A stretch of 64,000 bases of DNA, from the NCBI GenBank assembly GCA_030148985.1, contig JASBSJ010000065.1, positions 1 through 64,000 of the forward strand. The letters run 5' to 3'. Position numbers and translations under genes: made by a program. Below, in pieces: positions 8,893 through 18,668 of this stretch. Positions within the stretch are counted from its first letter, which is position 1. Each line of letters starts with the position of its first letter. The notes under the pieces were generated by a model, which made no database searches, was not told where the DNA came from, and saw only the letters and a program-made list of their open reading frames with translations. Source of the stretch: Sphingopyxis sp. (GTDB lineage: Bacteria > Pseudomonadota > Alphaproteobacteria > Sphingomonadales > Sphingomonadaceae).

Positions 8893-9062
8893 GCGACCCG
8901 AAAACAATCTATCCTCTATTTAGAATTTACTAAGATTTCAGGGGGTAGGACAAATCGTCATTGCAATTGCTGAAGCCCGTGCGTAAGAAGGCCGGGCAGA
9001 AGCAGACCGGGGAAACTACCGCGGTGTGATTCGACAATAGTATCCAGTGGACGGAGAAAAAG

Positions 9063-9290
9063 ATGAACCTGCTTAAGAAAGCTGCGATCTCCCTCGCAGC
9101 AACCTCGATGATCGCGGCGCCTGTCGCTGCATCGGCTGCCCCGGCGGCCCGCGCTGCTTCGGCCGTCGACGGTCAGAGCGAACTCGAAGGCAGCACGAGC
9201 TGGATCATCGCGGTCCTCGCTCTCGCGGCTGTCATCGGCGGCATCATCATCGCGTCGGACAACGACGACGACGAACCGACCAGCCCGTAA
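9063..9290 (+). CDS. small secreted/membrane protein of unknown function
   Basis: This 75-aa protein has an N-terminal signal peptide (KKAAISLAATSMIAAPVAASA), a short Ala/Ser/Gly-rich middle, one hydrophobic segment near residues 48-64 (WIIAVLALAAVIGGIIIA), and an acidic tail DNDDDEPTSP. GGACGGAGAAAAAG provides a ribosome-binding site 7-8 nt before ATG. A strong hairpin follows at 9314, so the gene is probably a short, separately regulated and well-expressed transcript. No family name is recognised. Confidence 0.75.
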   Translation: MNLLKKAAISLAATSMIAAPVAASAAPAARAASAVDGQSELEGSTSWIIAVLALAAVIGGIIIASDNDDDEPTSP

Positions 9291-9313
9291 TATCGGCTGA
9301 TCGCTACAGATAC

Positions 9314-9346
9314 CAAAGGGCTCCGGGCATCGCTCGGGGCCCTTTG
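9314..9346 (+). terminator. strong stem-loop terminator after the small secreted protein gene
   Basis: CAAAGGGCTCCGGGC (9314-9328) pairs along its whole length with GCTCGGGGCCCTTTG (9332-9346), giving 15 bp including two G-U pairs and a 3-nt loop. It lies 24 nt after the stop codon. A weak T-containing tail (TTTGTGCATT) follows, so termination may be partly rho-assisted. Confidence 0.7.
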
Positions 9347-9456
9347 TGCATTGGAACATGGCGCTCCCATGGGGGAGGGCGCTCCGGGGCCAGCGTGTTC
9401 AATGCACGATGCGCCCGGCCCCGATCCGTTGGACTGATGCGCCATCCTTATCTCTC

Positions 9457-9534
9457 CGTCATCCCGGCGAAGGCCGGGATCTTGCCGGTGCGTTAGGGCG
9501 AGAGGTTGATATCCCGGTCTTCGTCGGCATGACG
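9457..9534. repeat. REP-like inverted repeat, GTCATCCCGG family (degenerate right arm)
   Basis: The left arm CGTCATCCCGGCGAAGGCC is followed after about 30 nt by a decayed complementary arm (TATCCCGGTCTTCGTCGGCATGACG). The same family appears intact at 30599, 48454 and 56063 in this window. It is intergenic and not coding. Confidence 0.75.
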
Positions 9535-9784
9535 CGATAGAAATGCAGCGTCTCAGTCCAACCCGATCCCGCCCCAGAGCGGCAAGCCTTACATATGAAC
9601 CGTTCCCCCCCCCCCCGCCTTCGCGGAGGCAGGCGCTGTGCTTGTCGGAGCCTGTCCTGAGCGCCGGAGAGCCAGTCGAAGGGGCCACTCTAACGCCGCA
9701 ACAAGTAGGACGGTGCTTCGACAACCCCGGATCAGGTCCGGGGACAAACTGACCGCGGGGTGGTGCTGATTGACGCTCGCCGCG
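9535..9784. other. gene-free stretch with poly-C tract and small repeats
   Basis: This stretch contains a run of 12 C at 9605-9616, a fragment of another dispersed repeat (GCCTGTCCTGAGC with AGTCGAAGG, about 9650-9682), and a hairpin CCCCGGATCAGGTCCGGGG at 9725-9743. The hairpin belongs to the same general family as the repeats at 20922 and 46861. I see no gene here. Confidence 0.6.
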
Positions 9785-10657
9785 CTAAAGGTCGATGCGG
9801 CGGATCGCGCGCGACCGGCTTAGCGGAATCGCCTCGCGCGCCCTTGTGACCGCGGCAGCTTCGATCGGGACGATCGTCAGCGAATAACCCTTTTCACTCG
9901 ATTTATCGGTCCGCGCAGCATCTGCCAGGATGGCGCCCCAGGGATCGACTGCCAGGCTGTGCCCATAGGTTGCCCGGCCGTCGGCATGCTGGCCGCACTG
10001 CGCTGCGGCGACGATATGACATCCCGTTTCGATCGCGCGCGCGCGCAGCAGGACGTGCCAATGCGCCTCGCCCGTCGGGACGGTGAAGGCGGCGGGCACC
10101 GCGATCAGCGTTGCGCCGCGGTCGACGAGCGCGCGATAGAGTTCGGGAAAGCGCAGGTCGTAACAGATGCTGAGGCCCATCGCGCCCAGCGGGGTCTCGA
10201 CGACGGTGAGCGCATCGCCCCCGGCATAGGCCGCCGATTCCTGCCAGCTTTCACCCGATGGCAACTGCACGTCGAACATGTGGATTTTGTCGTACCGGGC
10301 GCGGATGCTGCCATCGGCGGCGATGACATGGCTGCGGTTGACGCGCCGTTCACCGTCATCGGCGAGCAGCGGCATCGATCCCGAATGCAGCCATAAACCG
10401 TGCCGTTGCGTGATCTCCTGTAACGCCTGCGGCCACGGGCTCTCCGCTTCGGTCGCAATGTGCGCGGCCGATCGCGCGCGGTCGCGATCAAGCAGCACCG
10501 ACATTTCGGGCAGGAACGCCATCGCCGCGCCATGCATCGCCGCTTCGGCCATTGCGCGGTCGATCACTGCCAGATTCGCCGCGGGATCGATCCCGCTGGT
10601 CATCTGGACCAGCGCGGCGAGCGGGGCAGGGGACGGATCGTCGGTCGGGCCGGTCAT
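9785..10657 (-). CDS. carbon-nitrogen hydrolase (nitrilase superfamily, Nit1-like)
   Basis: This 290-aa protein has the complete nitrilase triad: Glu51 (FLPEMS), Lys124 (YDKIHMFDV) and Cys165 (SICYDLRFPELYR). The sequence around the Cys matches the Nit/omega-amidase-like branch, whose members hydrolyse amides such as deaminated glutathione or alpha-ketoglutaramate. It is cytoplasmic. It is divergent from the M16 protease gene with an 83-bp gap. The exact substrate is not deducible. Confidence 0.9.
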   Translation of the reverse strand: MTGPTDDPSPAPLAALVQMTSGIDPAANLAVIDRAMAEAAMHGAAMAFLPEMSVLLDRDRARSAAHIATEAESPWPQALQEITQRHGLWLHSGSMPLLADDGERRVNRSHVIAADGSIRARYDKIHMFDVQLPSGESWQESAAYAGGDALTVVETPLGAMGLSICYDLRFPELYRALVDRGATLIAVPAAFTVPTGEAHWHVLLRARAIETGCHIVAAAQCGQHADGRATYGHSLAVDPWGAILADAARTDKSSEKGYSLTIVPIEAAAVTRAREAIPLSRSRAIRRIDL

Positions 10658-10740
10658 ATGCTCTGGCTAATCCCCCGCGTCGTCGCCGACAAGCCGACAG
10701 TTCAGTGGCCAGCAAGGTTCGAAGGCGATAAGATGGACGA

Positions 10741-13671
10741 ATGTCCTTTATCTCCGCGCGCCAGCCGCTTCGTTCTGCTCGTTCCCTGTTCGTCGGTGCC
10801 ATCGCCGCGCTGCTGCTGACCCCGCTCGCCGCGGGCGGGCAGCCGAGCGCCCACGCCGACGCGCGCAGTCAGGGCAAGAACAGCGACTGGCTCTATTCCG
10901 GCAGCGATATTCCGCGCGATACCGCGTGGCAGTTCGGCGTCCTCCCCAATGGCGTGCGCTATGCGGTGCGCAATAATGGCGTGCCCCCGGGGCAGGTGTC
11001 GATCCGTGTACGGATGGACGTCGGCTCGATGTTCGAAACCGAGGCGGAGCGCGGCTACGCCCATTTGCTCGAACATCTGACCTTCCGCGGGTCCGAACAT
11101 ATTCCCGACGGTGAGGCGAAGCGCATCTGGCAGCGCTTCGGCGTGACCTTCGGCAGCGATTCCAACGCCCAGACGACGCCGACGCAGACGGTCTACCAAC
11201 TCGACCTGCCGAGCATGACCCCCGCGAACCTCGACGAAAGCATGAAATTGCTCGCCGGCATGGTGCGTGAACCGCGCATATCGGAACTGGCGGTGGCGGC
11301 CGAGCGCGGCGTCGTGACGGCCGAGCTGCGCGAATCCGACGGGCCGCAAAAGCGGATCGCCGACGCAACCAACGCGCATCTGTTCGCGGGCCAGCTGCTC
11401 GGCGATCGGTCGCCGATCGGCACCACGGCCTCGCTCGGCAACGCGACCGCGACATCGGTCGGCGCCTTTCACGATCGCTGGTATCGGCCCGAACGTGCGG
11501 TGGTGGTGATCGTCGGCGACGGCGACCCTGCCGAATTTGCCCGGCTGATCGCCAAATATTATGGCGACTGGAAGGCTGACGGGCCCAATCCCACCGATCC
11601 CGATTTCGGCAAGCCCGATCCCAAGGCGCCCGCTGCGCGCGAGATTGTCGAGCCGAACCAGCCGCTCGCGCTGACGCTTGCCATGGTCCGGCCGTGGAAA
11701 AAGCGGATCGACACGATCGAAAATACCCGGCGGCTGTATCTGGAATTCATTGCCCAGGCCCTCGTCAACCGTCGGCTCGAAAATCGCGCACGCGCGGGCG
11801 GCAGCTATCTCGTCGCGACCGTCGAACAGCAATATGTCAGCCGCAGCGCCGATGTGACGGCGACCTCGATAGTTCCCCTGACCGACTGGAAGGCCGCGCT
11901 TGCCGATGTGCGCGGCGTGATTGCCGATGCGGTGAGCAAGCCACCGTCGCAGGCGGACATCGACCGCGAAGCGAACGAGATCGAGGCTTTTCTGCTCAAA
12001 GAGCTGGAAAATGCCCGCAACGAGCCGGGGGCGCGGCTCGCCGACGATATGGTGCGCGCCGTCGACATTCACGAGGTCGTGACCAGCCCGCAGGGGCAGG
12101 TCGATATGTTCAAGGCGATCCGCGCTTCGGCGACGCCGCAGGTGATGCTCGAGATCAGCCGTGCCATCTTCTCCGCGCCGGTGACGCGCGTTGTGCTGAC
12201 GACGCCGACATCGGCGGGCGGAAATGAGGCGGTGCTCGCCGCGCTCAAGGCGCCGGTCGCCGCGCGCGACGAGCGGCTCACGGCGGTGGAGGCCGATTTC
12301 AAGCAGCTGCCTTCGCTCGGAAAACCGGGCACGATCGTCGCCACGGCGCCGCTGCCGGGGCTGCGCGCCGAGCGGATTGAGCTGTCGAACGGTGTCACCG
12401 CGCTCGTTTCGGACAACAAGGTCGAACCGGGCAAGGTGCGTGTCAATCTGCGTTTCGGGACCGGCAACCGCAGCGTTGCGGCCGATGCGCCGAACCTCTT
12501 GTGGACCGGCGATTATGCGCTCGTCGCCAGCGGAATCGGTCCGTGGGGGCAGAATGAAATCGACCAGCTGACCAACGGACGGCAGATCCAGATGAATTTC
12601 GCGATCGACGATGATGCCTTCGAACTGTCGGCCGAGAGCCGCCCCGCCGACCTTGCCGACCAGTTGCGGCTGATGGCGGCAAAGCTGGCGCTGCCGCGCT
12701 GGGACGCGGCGCCCGTCGAGCGGCTGCGGATCGGCTATCTGACCGGATATGAACTCAACGATGCGACCCCCAATGCGGTGCTCGACCGCCATCTGCGCGG
12801 CTGGCTCACGGGCAATGACGCGCGCTGGGCGGCGCCCGACAAGGCGGCGATCGAGGCGCTGACCCCCGCCGCTTTTCGCGCCTTCTGGGAACCGCGGCTC
12901 GCCAGCGGGCCGATCGAGGTACAGATTTTCGGCGACCTCGAATCGGTCGATTATCGGAAGATCCTGACCGAAACGCTGGGCGCCCTTCCGCCGCGCACGA
13001 CGCTCGCGCCGCCGGGGGGGCAGCGCGTCGATTTTGCGCAGCCGGCCGCCAAACCCGAAATCGCCTATCATCGCGGCGAGCGGGGGCAGGCGGCGGCGAT
13101 GACCGCTTGGCCGACGGGCGGCGGCCGCGCAAATCCGCGCGACGCGCGCGCGCTCGACGTGCTGGCCGCGATCTTCAACGACCGCTTGTTCGATCGACTA
13201 CGTGCGGAACAGGGCGCCAGCTACGGCCCCGTCGTCGACAGCCACTGGCCGACGGGCTTTGATAGCGGAGGCTATCTGCTTGTCGGCAGCCTGCTTGCGC
13301 CGAAGGACATCGACCGCTTTTACGGCATCGCGCGCGACATCGCGGCCGATCTGGTCGCGCGGCCGGTGAGCGCCGACGAGCTCTCGCGCAACGCGGGTCC
13401 GATCCGCGAACAGGTCGCGCGGGCGTCGACGGGCAATGTCTATTGGATGTTCCTCCTCGAAGGGGCGACACGCGATCCGCGCGTCACCGCGGCGGCGCTA
13501 TCGATCCAGGACGACATCTCGACCGTCACCGCGGCCGATGTGCAGCGGCTTGCGCGCCAGTATCTGACGCCCGATCGCCAATGGTCGCTGGCGATTTTGC
13601 CTAGTGGCATGACGCTGGCCGACGCGTCGGCGCTGAATTCGGCGTCCGCGGCGGTGGCGGGCGGACGCTGA
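10741..13671 (+). CDS. secreted M16-family zinc metalloprotease
   Basis: This 976-aa protein has an N-terminal signal peptide (about residues 12-32, LFVGAIAALLLTPLAAGG), so it acts in the periplasm or envelope. The inverted zinc motif HLLEH is at residues 108-112 (RGYAHLLEHLTFRGSEH), with the distal metal-binding Glu in the helix GVVTAELRES. Length and two-half architecture match large M16 peptidases (pitrilysin/insulinase class): an active N half and a degenerate C half with the conserved (R/Y) region RAEQGASYGP. It is convergent with the antiporter gene. Confidence 0.92.
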   Translation: MSFISARQPLRSARSLFVGAIAALLLTPLAAGGQPSAHADARSQGKNSDWLYSGSDIPRDTAWQFGVLPNGVRYAVRNNGVPPGQVSIRVRMDVGSMFETEAERGYAHLLEHLTFRGSEHIPDGEAKRIWQRFGVTFGSDSNAQTTPTQTVYQLDLPSMTPANLDESMKLLAGMVREPRISELAVAAERGVVTAELRESDGPQKRIADATNAHLFAGQLLGDRSPIGTTASLGNATATSVGAFHDRWYRPERAVVVIVGDGDPAEFARLIAKYYGDWKADGPNPTDPDFGKPDPKAPAAREIVEPNQPLALTLAMVRPWKKRIDTIENTRRLYLEFIAQALVNRRLENRARAGGSYLVATVEQQYVSRSADVTATSIVPLTDWKAALADVRGVIADAVSKPPSQADIDREANEIEAFLLKELENARNEPGARLADDMVRAVDIHEVVTSPQGQVDMFKAIRASATPQVMLEISRAIFSAPVTRVVLTTPTSAGGNEAVLAALKAPVAARDERLTAVEADFKQLPSLGKPGTIVATAPLPGLRAERIELSNGVTALVSDNKVEPGKVRVNLRFGTGNRSVAADAPNLLWTGDYALVASGIGPWGQNEIDQLTNGRQIQMNFAIDDDAFELSAESRPADLADQLRLMAAKLALPRWDAAPVERLRIGYLTGYELNDATPNAVLDRHLRGWLTGNDARWAAPDKAAIEALTPAAFRAFWEPRLASGPIEVQIFGDLESVDYRKILTETLGALPPRTTLAPPGGQRVDFAQPAAKPEIAYHRGERGQAAAMTAWPTGGGRANPRDARALDVLAAIFNDRLFDRLRAEQGASYGPVVDSHWPTGFDSGGYLLVGSLLAPKDIDRFYGIARDIAADLVARPVSADELSRNAGPIREQVARASTGNVYWMFLLEGATRDPRVTAAALSIQDDISTVTAADVQRLARQYLTPDRQWSLAILPSGMTLADASALNSASAAVAGGR

Positions 13672-13690
13672 CACCGCTTGCGTCGCGGCG

Positions 13691-15478
13691 TCAGTGTGCG
13701 TCGCCACCGGGCGTGCGCACGATCGATCGCAGTTTGCGGATCCGTGGTTCCTGTTCCAGCTTGCCCTTGGTCATGATGTCGTGGCGCATCCGGGCGCGGA
13801 CGTCGTGGATCGACGCGATGACCGGCCCCATCGCGACGCCTAGGTCGATCAGCACCGCCTCGGCAAGTTGCAGCGAGCTTTCGAGCGTTTCGGGCACCGC
13901 ATCGCTCGCGCCGGCCTGATAGAGCGCGGCGGCGTGGTCGGCGTCGCGCGCGCGACTGATGATCGGCAAGTCGGGGAATTTCTTTCGCAGTTGCTTGGTC
14001 ATCCGCAGCTGCTGGACCGGGTCGTCCATCGTCAGCACAATGGCGTCGGCGCTTTCGATACCCAGCTTGTCCAGACTGCCTGGCCGTGCGACGTCGGCAA
14101 AGCGCACTGGGAAGCCGTCGCGGCGCGCCACCGCGACGCTGTCGATATTGGCGTCGACTGCGATATAAGACCGGCCATGTTCGCGCAGCAGTTCGGCGAC
14201 GGTGCGGCCGACGCGGCCGAAGCCGACGATAACGGTACGCGCCGCGGCGGGTTCCTCTTCCGGCGTGTCGTCGCTGCGCATTTCGATCCGCCGCGCCATA
14301 TCGTGTCCGACGCGCGCGAGCAGCGGGGTGATGGTCAGGCCGATCGCGGTGACCAATTGCCAGAAGCTTGCGGTTTCGGGGTCGATGATCCCGGCGGTGA
14401 GCGCGGCGGTCAGCACGATCAGCGTCGTTTCCGAAGGGCTGGCCATCAGCAAGCCGACTTCGGCGGCCGTCCCGCGGCGCGCGCCTGAAAAACGCAGCAG
14501 GAGGGCTGTCACCACCGTCTTGACCAGGATTACGCCGACGACGGCGGCGATGAGCATCGGCCATTGCGCGGCGATGCTTTTGAGGTCGAGACCCATGCCG
14601 ACGCTGATCAGAAATACCCCGAGTGCGAGGCCTTTGAAGGGTGCGGTGATTGCCTCGACTTCGCCATGATATTCGGTCTCGGCGATCATCAGTCCGGCGA
14701 GCAGCGCGCCGACGATCGGCGACAGCCCGACCGTCGCGGTGGCGAGCGCGGCGACGATCACGACGAGCAGGCTGGCCGCCAGAAACAGCTCGGGATCCTT
14801 GGCGCGTGCTGCCTGAGCAAAGATGCGCGGTAACAGAAACCAGCCCGCGACCGCCAGCACCCCAACCACCAGCGCTCCCTGCCACAGGGTCGTCACCAGC
14901 AGTTCGGCATTGTCACCCGCGGGATTGGGCGCCACCGCGCCGAGGATGAAGACGATCGGGACGATCGCCAGATCTTCGAACAGCAGCATCGAAAAAGACG
15001 CGCGGCCGACCGCCGACTTGGTCCCCACCATCGGTAGCACCAGCGCGGTGGAGGAGAGGGCGAGGGCGATTCCAAGCCCAAACGCTGCGGGGGTCGACAA
15101 GTCGCCGAGCAACCACAAGCCCCCGCCGAGGATCGCGCCGCCAAGCAACAGCTCGGCTGCACCGACCCCGAACACCAGTTTGCGCAATTGCCACAAGCGT
15201 CGGAACGATAGCTCGAGCCCGATCGAAAACAGCAGCATGATGATGCCGAATTCGGCAAATAGCGCGATGTCCTCGGTCGATCCGATAGTGACATGTTCGA
15301 GCCAAGGGTAGTCGCCGGCGAGCGATCCGAGCCCCGACGGCCCAACCAGAAGGCCAACCAGAATGAAGCCGATCACCGGCGGCAGGCGGAAACGCGCGAA
15401 GGCCGGAATGACGATGCCCGCGGCGCCCAGCACGACCAGCGCATTGCCGATAGCCGATGTGTCTGTTTCCGATACCAT
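13691..15478 (-). CDS. monovalent cation:proton antiporter-2 (CPA2) family transporter with TrkA-N domain
   Basis: This 595-aa protein has about 12 hydrophobic segments in residues 1-390, including FGIIMLLFSIGLELSFRRL and FALGIALALSSTALVLP, typical of KefB/YbaL-type Na+ or K+/H+ exchangers. From about residue 410, TVIVGFGRVGRTVAELL is a TrkA-N/RCK nucleotide-binding fold that usually gates transport by NAD(H) or glutathione. It lies 67 nt after icd on the same strand. A stem-loop sits directly before its start codon. Confidence 0.92.
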   Translation of the reverse strand: MVSETDTSAIGNALVVLGAAGIVIPAFARFRLPPVIGFILVGLLVGPSGLGSLAGDYPWLEHVTIGSTEDIALFAEFGIIMLLFSIGLELSFRRLWQLRKLVFGVGAAELLLGGAILGGGLWLLGDLSTPAAFGLGIALALSSTALVLPMVGTKSAVGRASFSMLLFEDLAIVPIVFILGAVAPNPAGDNAELLVTTLWQGALVVGVLAVAGWFLLPRIFAQAARAKDPELFLAASLLVVIVAALATATVGLSPIVGALLAGLMIAETEYHGEVEAITAPFKGLALGVFLISVGMGLDLKSIAAQWPMLIAAVVGVILVKTVVTALLLRFSGARRGTAAEVGLLMASPSETTLIVLTAALTAGIIDPETASFWQLVTAIGLTITPLLARVGHDMARRIEMRSDDTPEEEPAAARTVIVGFGRVGRTVAELLREHGRSYIAVDANIDSVAVARRDGFPVRFADVARPGSLDKLGIESADAIVLTMDDPVQQLRMTKQLRKKFPDLPIISRARDADHAAALYQAGASDAVPETLESSLQLAEAVLIDLGVAMGPVIASIHDVRARMRHDIMTKGKLEQEPRIRKLRSIVRTPGGDAH

Positions 15479-15479
15479 A

Positions 15480-15506
15480 GAGGCCGACCTTATTCAGGCC
15501 GGCCTC
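15480..15506 (-). promoter_or_regulatory. stem-loop abutting the antiporter start codon
   Basis: In mRNA orientation, GAGGCCGGCC pairs with GGTCGGCCTC across a 7-nt loop (TGAATAA), ending 1 nt before the ATG at 15478. The only Shine-Dalgarno-like AAGG lies at the loop/3-prime-arm border and would be partly hidden by the stem. It could limit translation of the antiporter or mark the end of the icd transcript. It has no U tract. Confidence 0.45.
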
Positions 15507-15545
15507 AATTGGCTAGAGAGCTATCCCAACCTTTTCGGTTGTTTT

Positions 15546-16760
15546 TTAAGCGCCCATCTTGGCTTCAAGATTTTCGACGATCGCTTCGAAAAAGCCTTCG
15601 GTCGTCAACCAATTCTGGTCGGGCCCGATCAGCAGCGCCAGATCCTTGGTCATCTTGCCGCTCTCGACCGTGGCGACGCAGACTTTTTCCAGATCGTCGG
15701 CGAATTTCACCAGCGCCGCATTGTCGTCGAGCTTGCCGCGATGCTTGAGTCCGCCGGTCCAGGCAAAGATCGACGCGATCGGGTTGGTCGACGTCGCCTT
15801 GCCCTGCTGGTGCATACGGTAATGGCGCGTGACCGTGCCGTGCGCGGCTTCGGATTCGACCGTCTGGCCGTCGGGGGTCATCAGCACGCTGGTCATCAGG
15901 CCGAGCGAGCCAAAGCCCTGCGCGACGGTGTCCGACTGAACGTCGCCGTCGTAATTCTTGCACGCCCAGACGAACTTGCCCGACCATTTGAGCGCCGAGG
16001 CGACCATGTCGTCGATCAGGCGGTGTGCGTAAACGAGGCCAACGGCGTCGAACTGCGCCTTGAATTCGGCCTGGAACACCTCTTCGAAGATGTCCTTGAA
16101 GCGGCCGTCATAGGCTTTCAGAATCGTGTTCTTCGTCGATAGATACACCGGCCATTCGCGCGCGAGGCCATAGTTCAGGCTGGCGCGCGCAAAGTCGCGG
16201 ATCGAATCGTCGAGGTTGTACATGCCCATCGCGACGCCCGACGACGGGAACTGGAACACTTCCTCGTCGATCAGCGTACCGTCCTCACCCTCGAACACCA
16301 GGCGCAGCTTGCCGGGGCCCGGGACGCGGAAATCGGTCGCCTTATACTGGTCGCCGAACGCGTGGCGGCCGACGACGATCGGGTCGGTCCAGCCGGGGAC
16401 GAGGCGGGGAACATTCTTCATCACGATCGGCTCGCGGAAGACGACGCCGCCCAGGATGTTGCGGATCGTGCCGTTCGGCGACTTCCACATCTTCTTGAGG
16501 CCGAATTCCTCGACGCGCGCTTCGTCGGGGGTGATCGTCGCGCATTTGACGCCGACGCCATATTTCTTGATCGCATTCGCGGCCTCGACAGTGATCTTGT
16601 CGTCGGTGCGGTCGCGCTCCTCGATGCCGAGGTCGTAATAATGCAGGTCTATGTCGAGATAGGGCAGGATCAGCCGTTCGCGGATCCATTGCCAGATGAT
16701 CCGGGTCATTTCGTCGCCGTCGAGTTCGACGACCGGGTTGGCTACCTTGATCTTGCCCAT
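15546..16760 (-). CDS. icd: isocitrate dehydrogenase (NADP+)
   Basis: This 404-aa TCA-cycle enzyme oxidises isocitrate to 2-oxoglutarate. The sequence is of the eukaryote-like homodimeric NADP-IDH type common in alphaproteobacteria: [18 protein letters not shown] at the N terminus, substrate region [13 protein letters not shown] with REPI, and [22 protein letters not shown] with the metal-binding aspartates. [10 protein letters not shown] and GLKHRG near the C terminus are also characteristic. AAGG lies about 9 nt before ATG. It is divergent from psd. Confidence 0.97.
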   Translation of the reverse strand: MGKIKVANPVVELDGDEMTRIIWQWIRERLILPYLDIDLHYYDLGIEERDRTDDKITVEAANAIKKYGVGVKCATITPDEARVEEFGLKKMWKSPNGTIRNILGGVVFREPIVMKNVPRLVPGWTDPIVVGRHAFGDQYKATDFRVPGPGKLRLVFEGEDGTLIDEEVFQFPSSGVAMGMYNLDDSIRDFARASLNYGLAREWPVYLSTKNTILKAYDGRFKDIFEEVFQAEFKAQFDAVGLVYAHRLIDDMVASALKWSGKFVWACKNYDGDVQSDTVAQGFGSLGLMTSVLMTPDGQTVESEAAHGTVTRHYRMHQQGKATSTNPIASIFAWTGGLKHRGKLDDNAALVKFADDLEKVCVATVESGKMTKDLALLIGPDQNWLTTEGFFEAIVENLEAKMGA

Positions 16761-16911
16761 GCGTTTCAGCCTTTATCCTTGGGGAGTCGGAGTTGCAGCG
16801 GGCCTTAGGCAAAGCGGGGCGATTGATCAACCGCCCCGACATACCCTGCCTGCAACGATGTCGGTGCCTTATCCATTGTCACTACGAACGCTCCCCCCTA
16901 GAAGAACGGCC

Positions 16912-17646
16912 ATGTCGAACATCATATCCTCGAACCGGCCCGGCGGCGGTATCAAATGGCAATGGCCCTCGATCCATCCCGAGGGTCGCAAATTCCTGCT
17001 GATCGCCGGCATCGTCACCCTTTGCTTCTGGCTATTGGGCTGGGAAATCCTCGGCTGGCTCATGCTCGGCCTGACCTTGTGGGTCGGTGCCTTCTTCCGC
17101 GATCCGGTGCGCGTAACGCCCGTTGGAGGCGACATGATCGTCGCGCCGGCCGACGGCCTGATCACCCAGATCGCCGAAGTGCCGCCGCCGCCCGAAATCG
17201 CCGGCCCCGACGGGCTGGGGAGCGCGGCGATGTTGCGGGTTTCGATTTTCATGAGTGTCTTTGACGTACACATCAACCGTACGCCGGTTGCGGGCACGCT
17301 GCGCAAGCTCGTCTATATTCCCGGCAAGTTCGTGAATGCCGACCTCGACAAGGCGAGCGAAGAGAATGAGCGCCAGCATTTCGTCGTCGAGCGCGCCGAC
17401 GGGGTGCGTATCGGCTTTACCCAGATCGCAGGCCTCGTTGCGCGGCGCATCATGCCGTTCGTGACGATGGGCAATGAACTGGCGACGGGTCAGCGCGTCG
17501 GCCTCATCCGCTTCGGCAGCCGCGTCGATGTCTATCTGCCCGCGGGCACCACGCCGCAGGTGCTGCTCGGCCAGCGCACGCTGGCGGGCGAGACGATCGT
17601 CGCGCGGATCGGCACGGGCGGGACGATCGAAGGCGTCGGACAATAA
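16912..17646 (+). CDS. psd: phosphatidylserine decarboxylase proenzyme (short, PSD-A type)
   Basis: This 244-aa enzyme converts phosphatidylserine to phosphatidylethanolamine at the inner membrane. Hydrophobic segments at about 28-60 anchor it. [37 protein letters not shown] and the self-cleavage region [12 protein letters not shown] (Gly-Ser, where Ser becomes the pyruvoyl group) are all present. The short length matches the PSD-A subgroup. ATG 16912 is taken rather than an in-frame ATG at 16858 because homologous sequence starts near here. pssA begins 2 nt after the stop, forming one phospholipid operon. Confidence 0.95.
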   Translation: MSNIISSNRPGGGIKWQWPSIHPEGRKFLLIAGIVTLCFWLLGWEILGWLMLGLTLWVGAFFRDPVRVTPVGGDMIVAPADGLITQIAEVPPPPEIAGPDGLGSAAMLRVSIFMSVFDVHINRTPVAGTLRKLVYIPGKFVNADLDKASEENERQHFVVERADGVRIGFTQIAGLVARRIMPFVTMGNELATGQRVGLIRFGSRVDVYLPAGTTPQVLLGQRTLAGETIVARIGTGGTIEGVGQ

Positions 17647-17647
17647 G

Positions 17648-18424
17648 GTGGCGGACGCGGACCAGTCTCTCGCCGATCCTGCCGGGCGCCGCCGCATCGG
17701 TGGAATCAGCCTGCGCGCCTTTGCACCGAATGCGATTACCGCGCTCGCGCTCTGTTTCGGCCTGACCGGCGTTCGTTTTGCGATCGGCGAGGAATGGGAA
17801 AAGGCGCTTGCCGCGGTCATTTTCGCCGGGGTGCTCGACGGCATGGACGGACGCATCGCGCGCCTGCTCCGCGCGCAAAGCAAATTCGGTGCAGAACTCG
17901 ATTCGCTGTCGGACGTGATTGCGTTCGGCGTCGCGCCGGCAATGATCCTGTTCCTCTGGTCGCTGGAAGATGCCCCGAAATTCGGCTGGACTGCCGCGCT
18001 GGCGCTCGCGGTGTGCTGCGCGCTGCGGCTTGCACGCTTCAATTCGCGGATGGACGCCGATTTCCAGCCGCATAAATCGGCAGGTTTCAACACCGGCATT
18101 CCGGCGCCCGCAGGCGCGGGGCTGGCCTTCGTTCCGGTTTATCTGTGGCTCGTCACCGGCGATGACCTGTTCCGCCAATGGTATGTGGTGATGCCGTGGG
18201 CGCTCGCGATCGCGATGCTGATGATTTCTGCGATCCCGACCTATAGCTGGGCGTCTATTCGCCTGCGTCGATCGTGGCGGCTGTTCGCCCTGGCCGGGGT
18301 CGGATTGCTGGGTGCCGCGCTGGTGACCGCGCCGTGGCTGACCTTGCTGGCGGTTTGCGCAATCTATGCGGCGACGCTGCCATTCGGCCTCGCCAGCTAT
18401 GCGAAGGTCAGGCGGCGCGGCTGA
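17648..18424 (+). CDS. pssA: CDP-diacylglycerol--serine O-phosphatidyltransferase
   Basis: This 258-aa integral membrane enzyme makes phosphatidylserine, the substrate of the adjacent psd product. The CDP-alcohol phosphatidyltransferase motif is complete: DGRIAR, then a Gly, then the two aspartates of LDSLSD with conventional spacing (about residues 74-98). Several transmembrane helices follow. It starts at GTG 17648, with the psd stop TAA just before it, in keeping with translational coupling. Its 3-prime end overlaps a short opposite-strand gene by 17 nt. Confidence 0.95.
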   Translation: MADADQSLADPAGRRRIGGISLRAFAPNAITALALCFGLTGVRFAIGEEWEKALAAVIFAGVLDGMDGRIARLLRAQSKFGAELDSLSDVIAFGVAPAMILFLWSLEDAPKFGWTAALALAVCCALRLARFNSRMDADFQPHKSAGFNTGIPAPAGAGLAFVPVYLWLVTGDDLFRQWYVVMPWALAIAMLMISAIPTYSWASIRLRRSWRLFALAGVGLLGAALVTAPWLTLLAVCAIYAATLPFGLASYAKVRRRG

Positions 18425-18668
18425 CCACTGGTTGCGCGTGAAGCGCGGGACCGGCAGCGCGCAGGGCAGGGCGCCGTCTATTCGCGCGGCGCAGCGTTAC
18501 TCGCTGCGGGGCGGGCCCCGTGCGGGTCGCGGCCACGTCGGGGAAGGCGCCGTCGCCCAGCAGCGCCGAGAGGATCGCATCCTCATTATTCCGGAGCATC
18601 GCCAGGATGACCGTCACGCCCAGCCCGGCGGCGAGGGCGAAGAGGAGAGCGGCTGCGACCTGAACCAT
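18408..18668 (-). CDS. small membrane-anchored protein, unknown function
   Basis: This 86-aa protein has a single hydrophobic N-terminal segment (VAAALLFALAAGLGVTVILAML, residues 4-25), then a charged, Arg/Ala/Pro-rich tail. AAAGGACAAG precedes the ATG at a good distance. It overlaps the 3-prime end of pssA antisense. The membrane segment and ribosome-binding site argue it is real, but the tail is low complexity. Confidence 0.5.
   Translation of the reverse strand: MVQVAAALLFALAAGLGVTVILAMLRNNEDAILSALLGDGAFPDVAATRTGPAPQRVTLRRANRRRPALRAAGPALHAQPVVSRAA

Noticed and set aside
10702-13071. A 789-codon minus-strand frame antisense to the M16 protease
   Set aside because: The plus-strand protein has a signal peptide and HxxEH motif; the antisense frame is rich in Arg, Gly and His with no domain.
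15526-15546. Possible rho-independent terminator CAACC-TTTT-GGTTG plus TTTTTT
   Set aside because: The T run is on the plus strand, where no gene ends. For icd (minus strand) it precedes the hairpin instead of following it.
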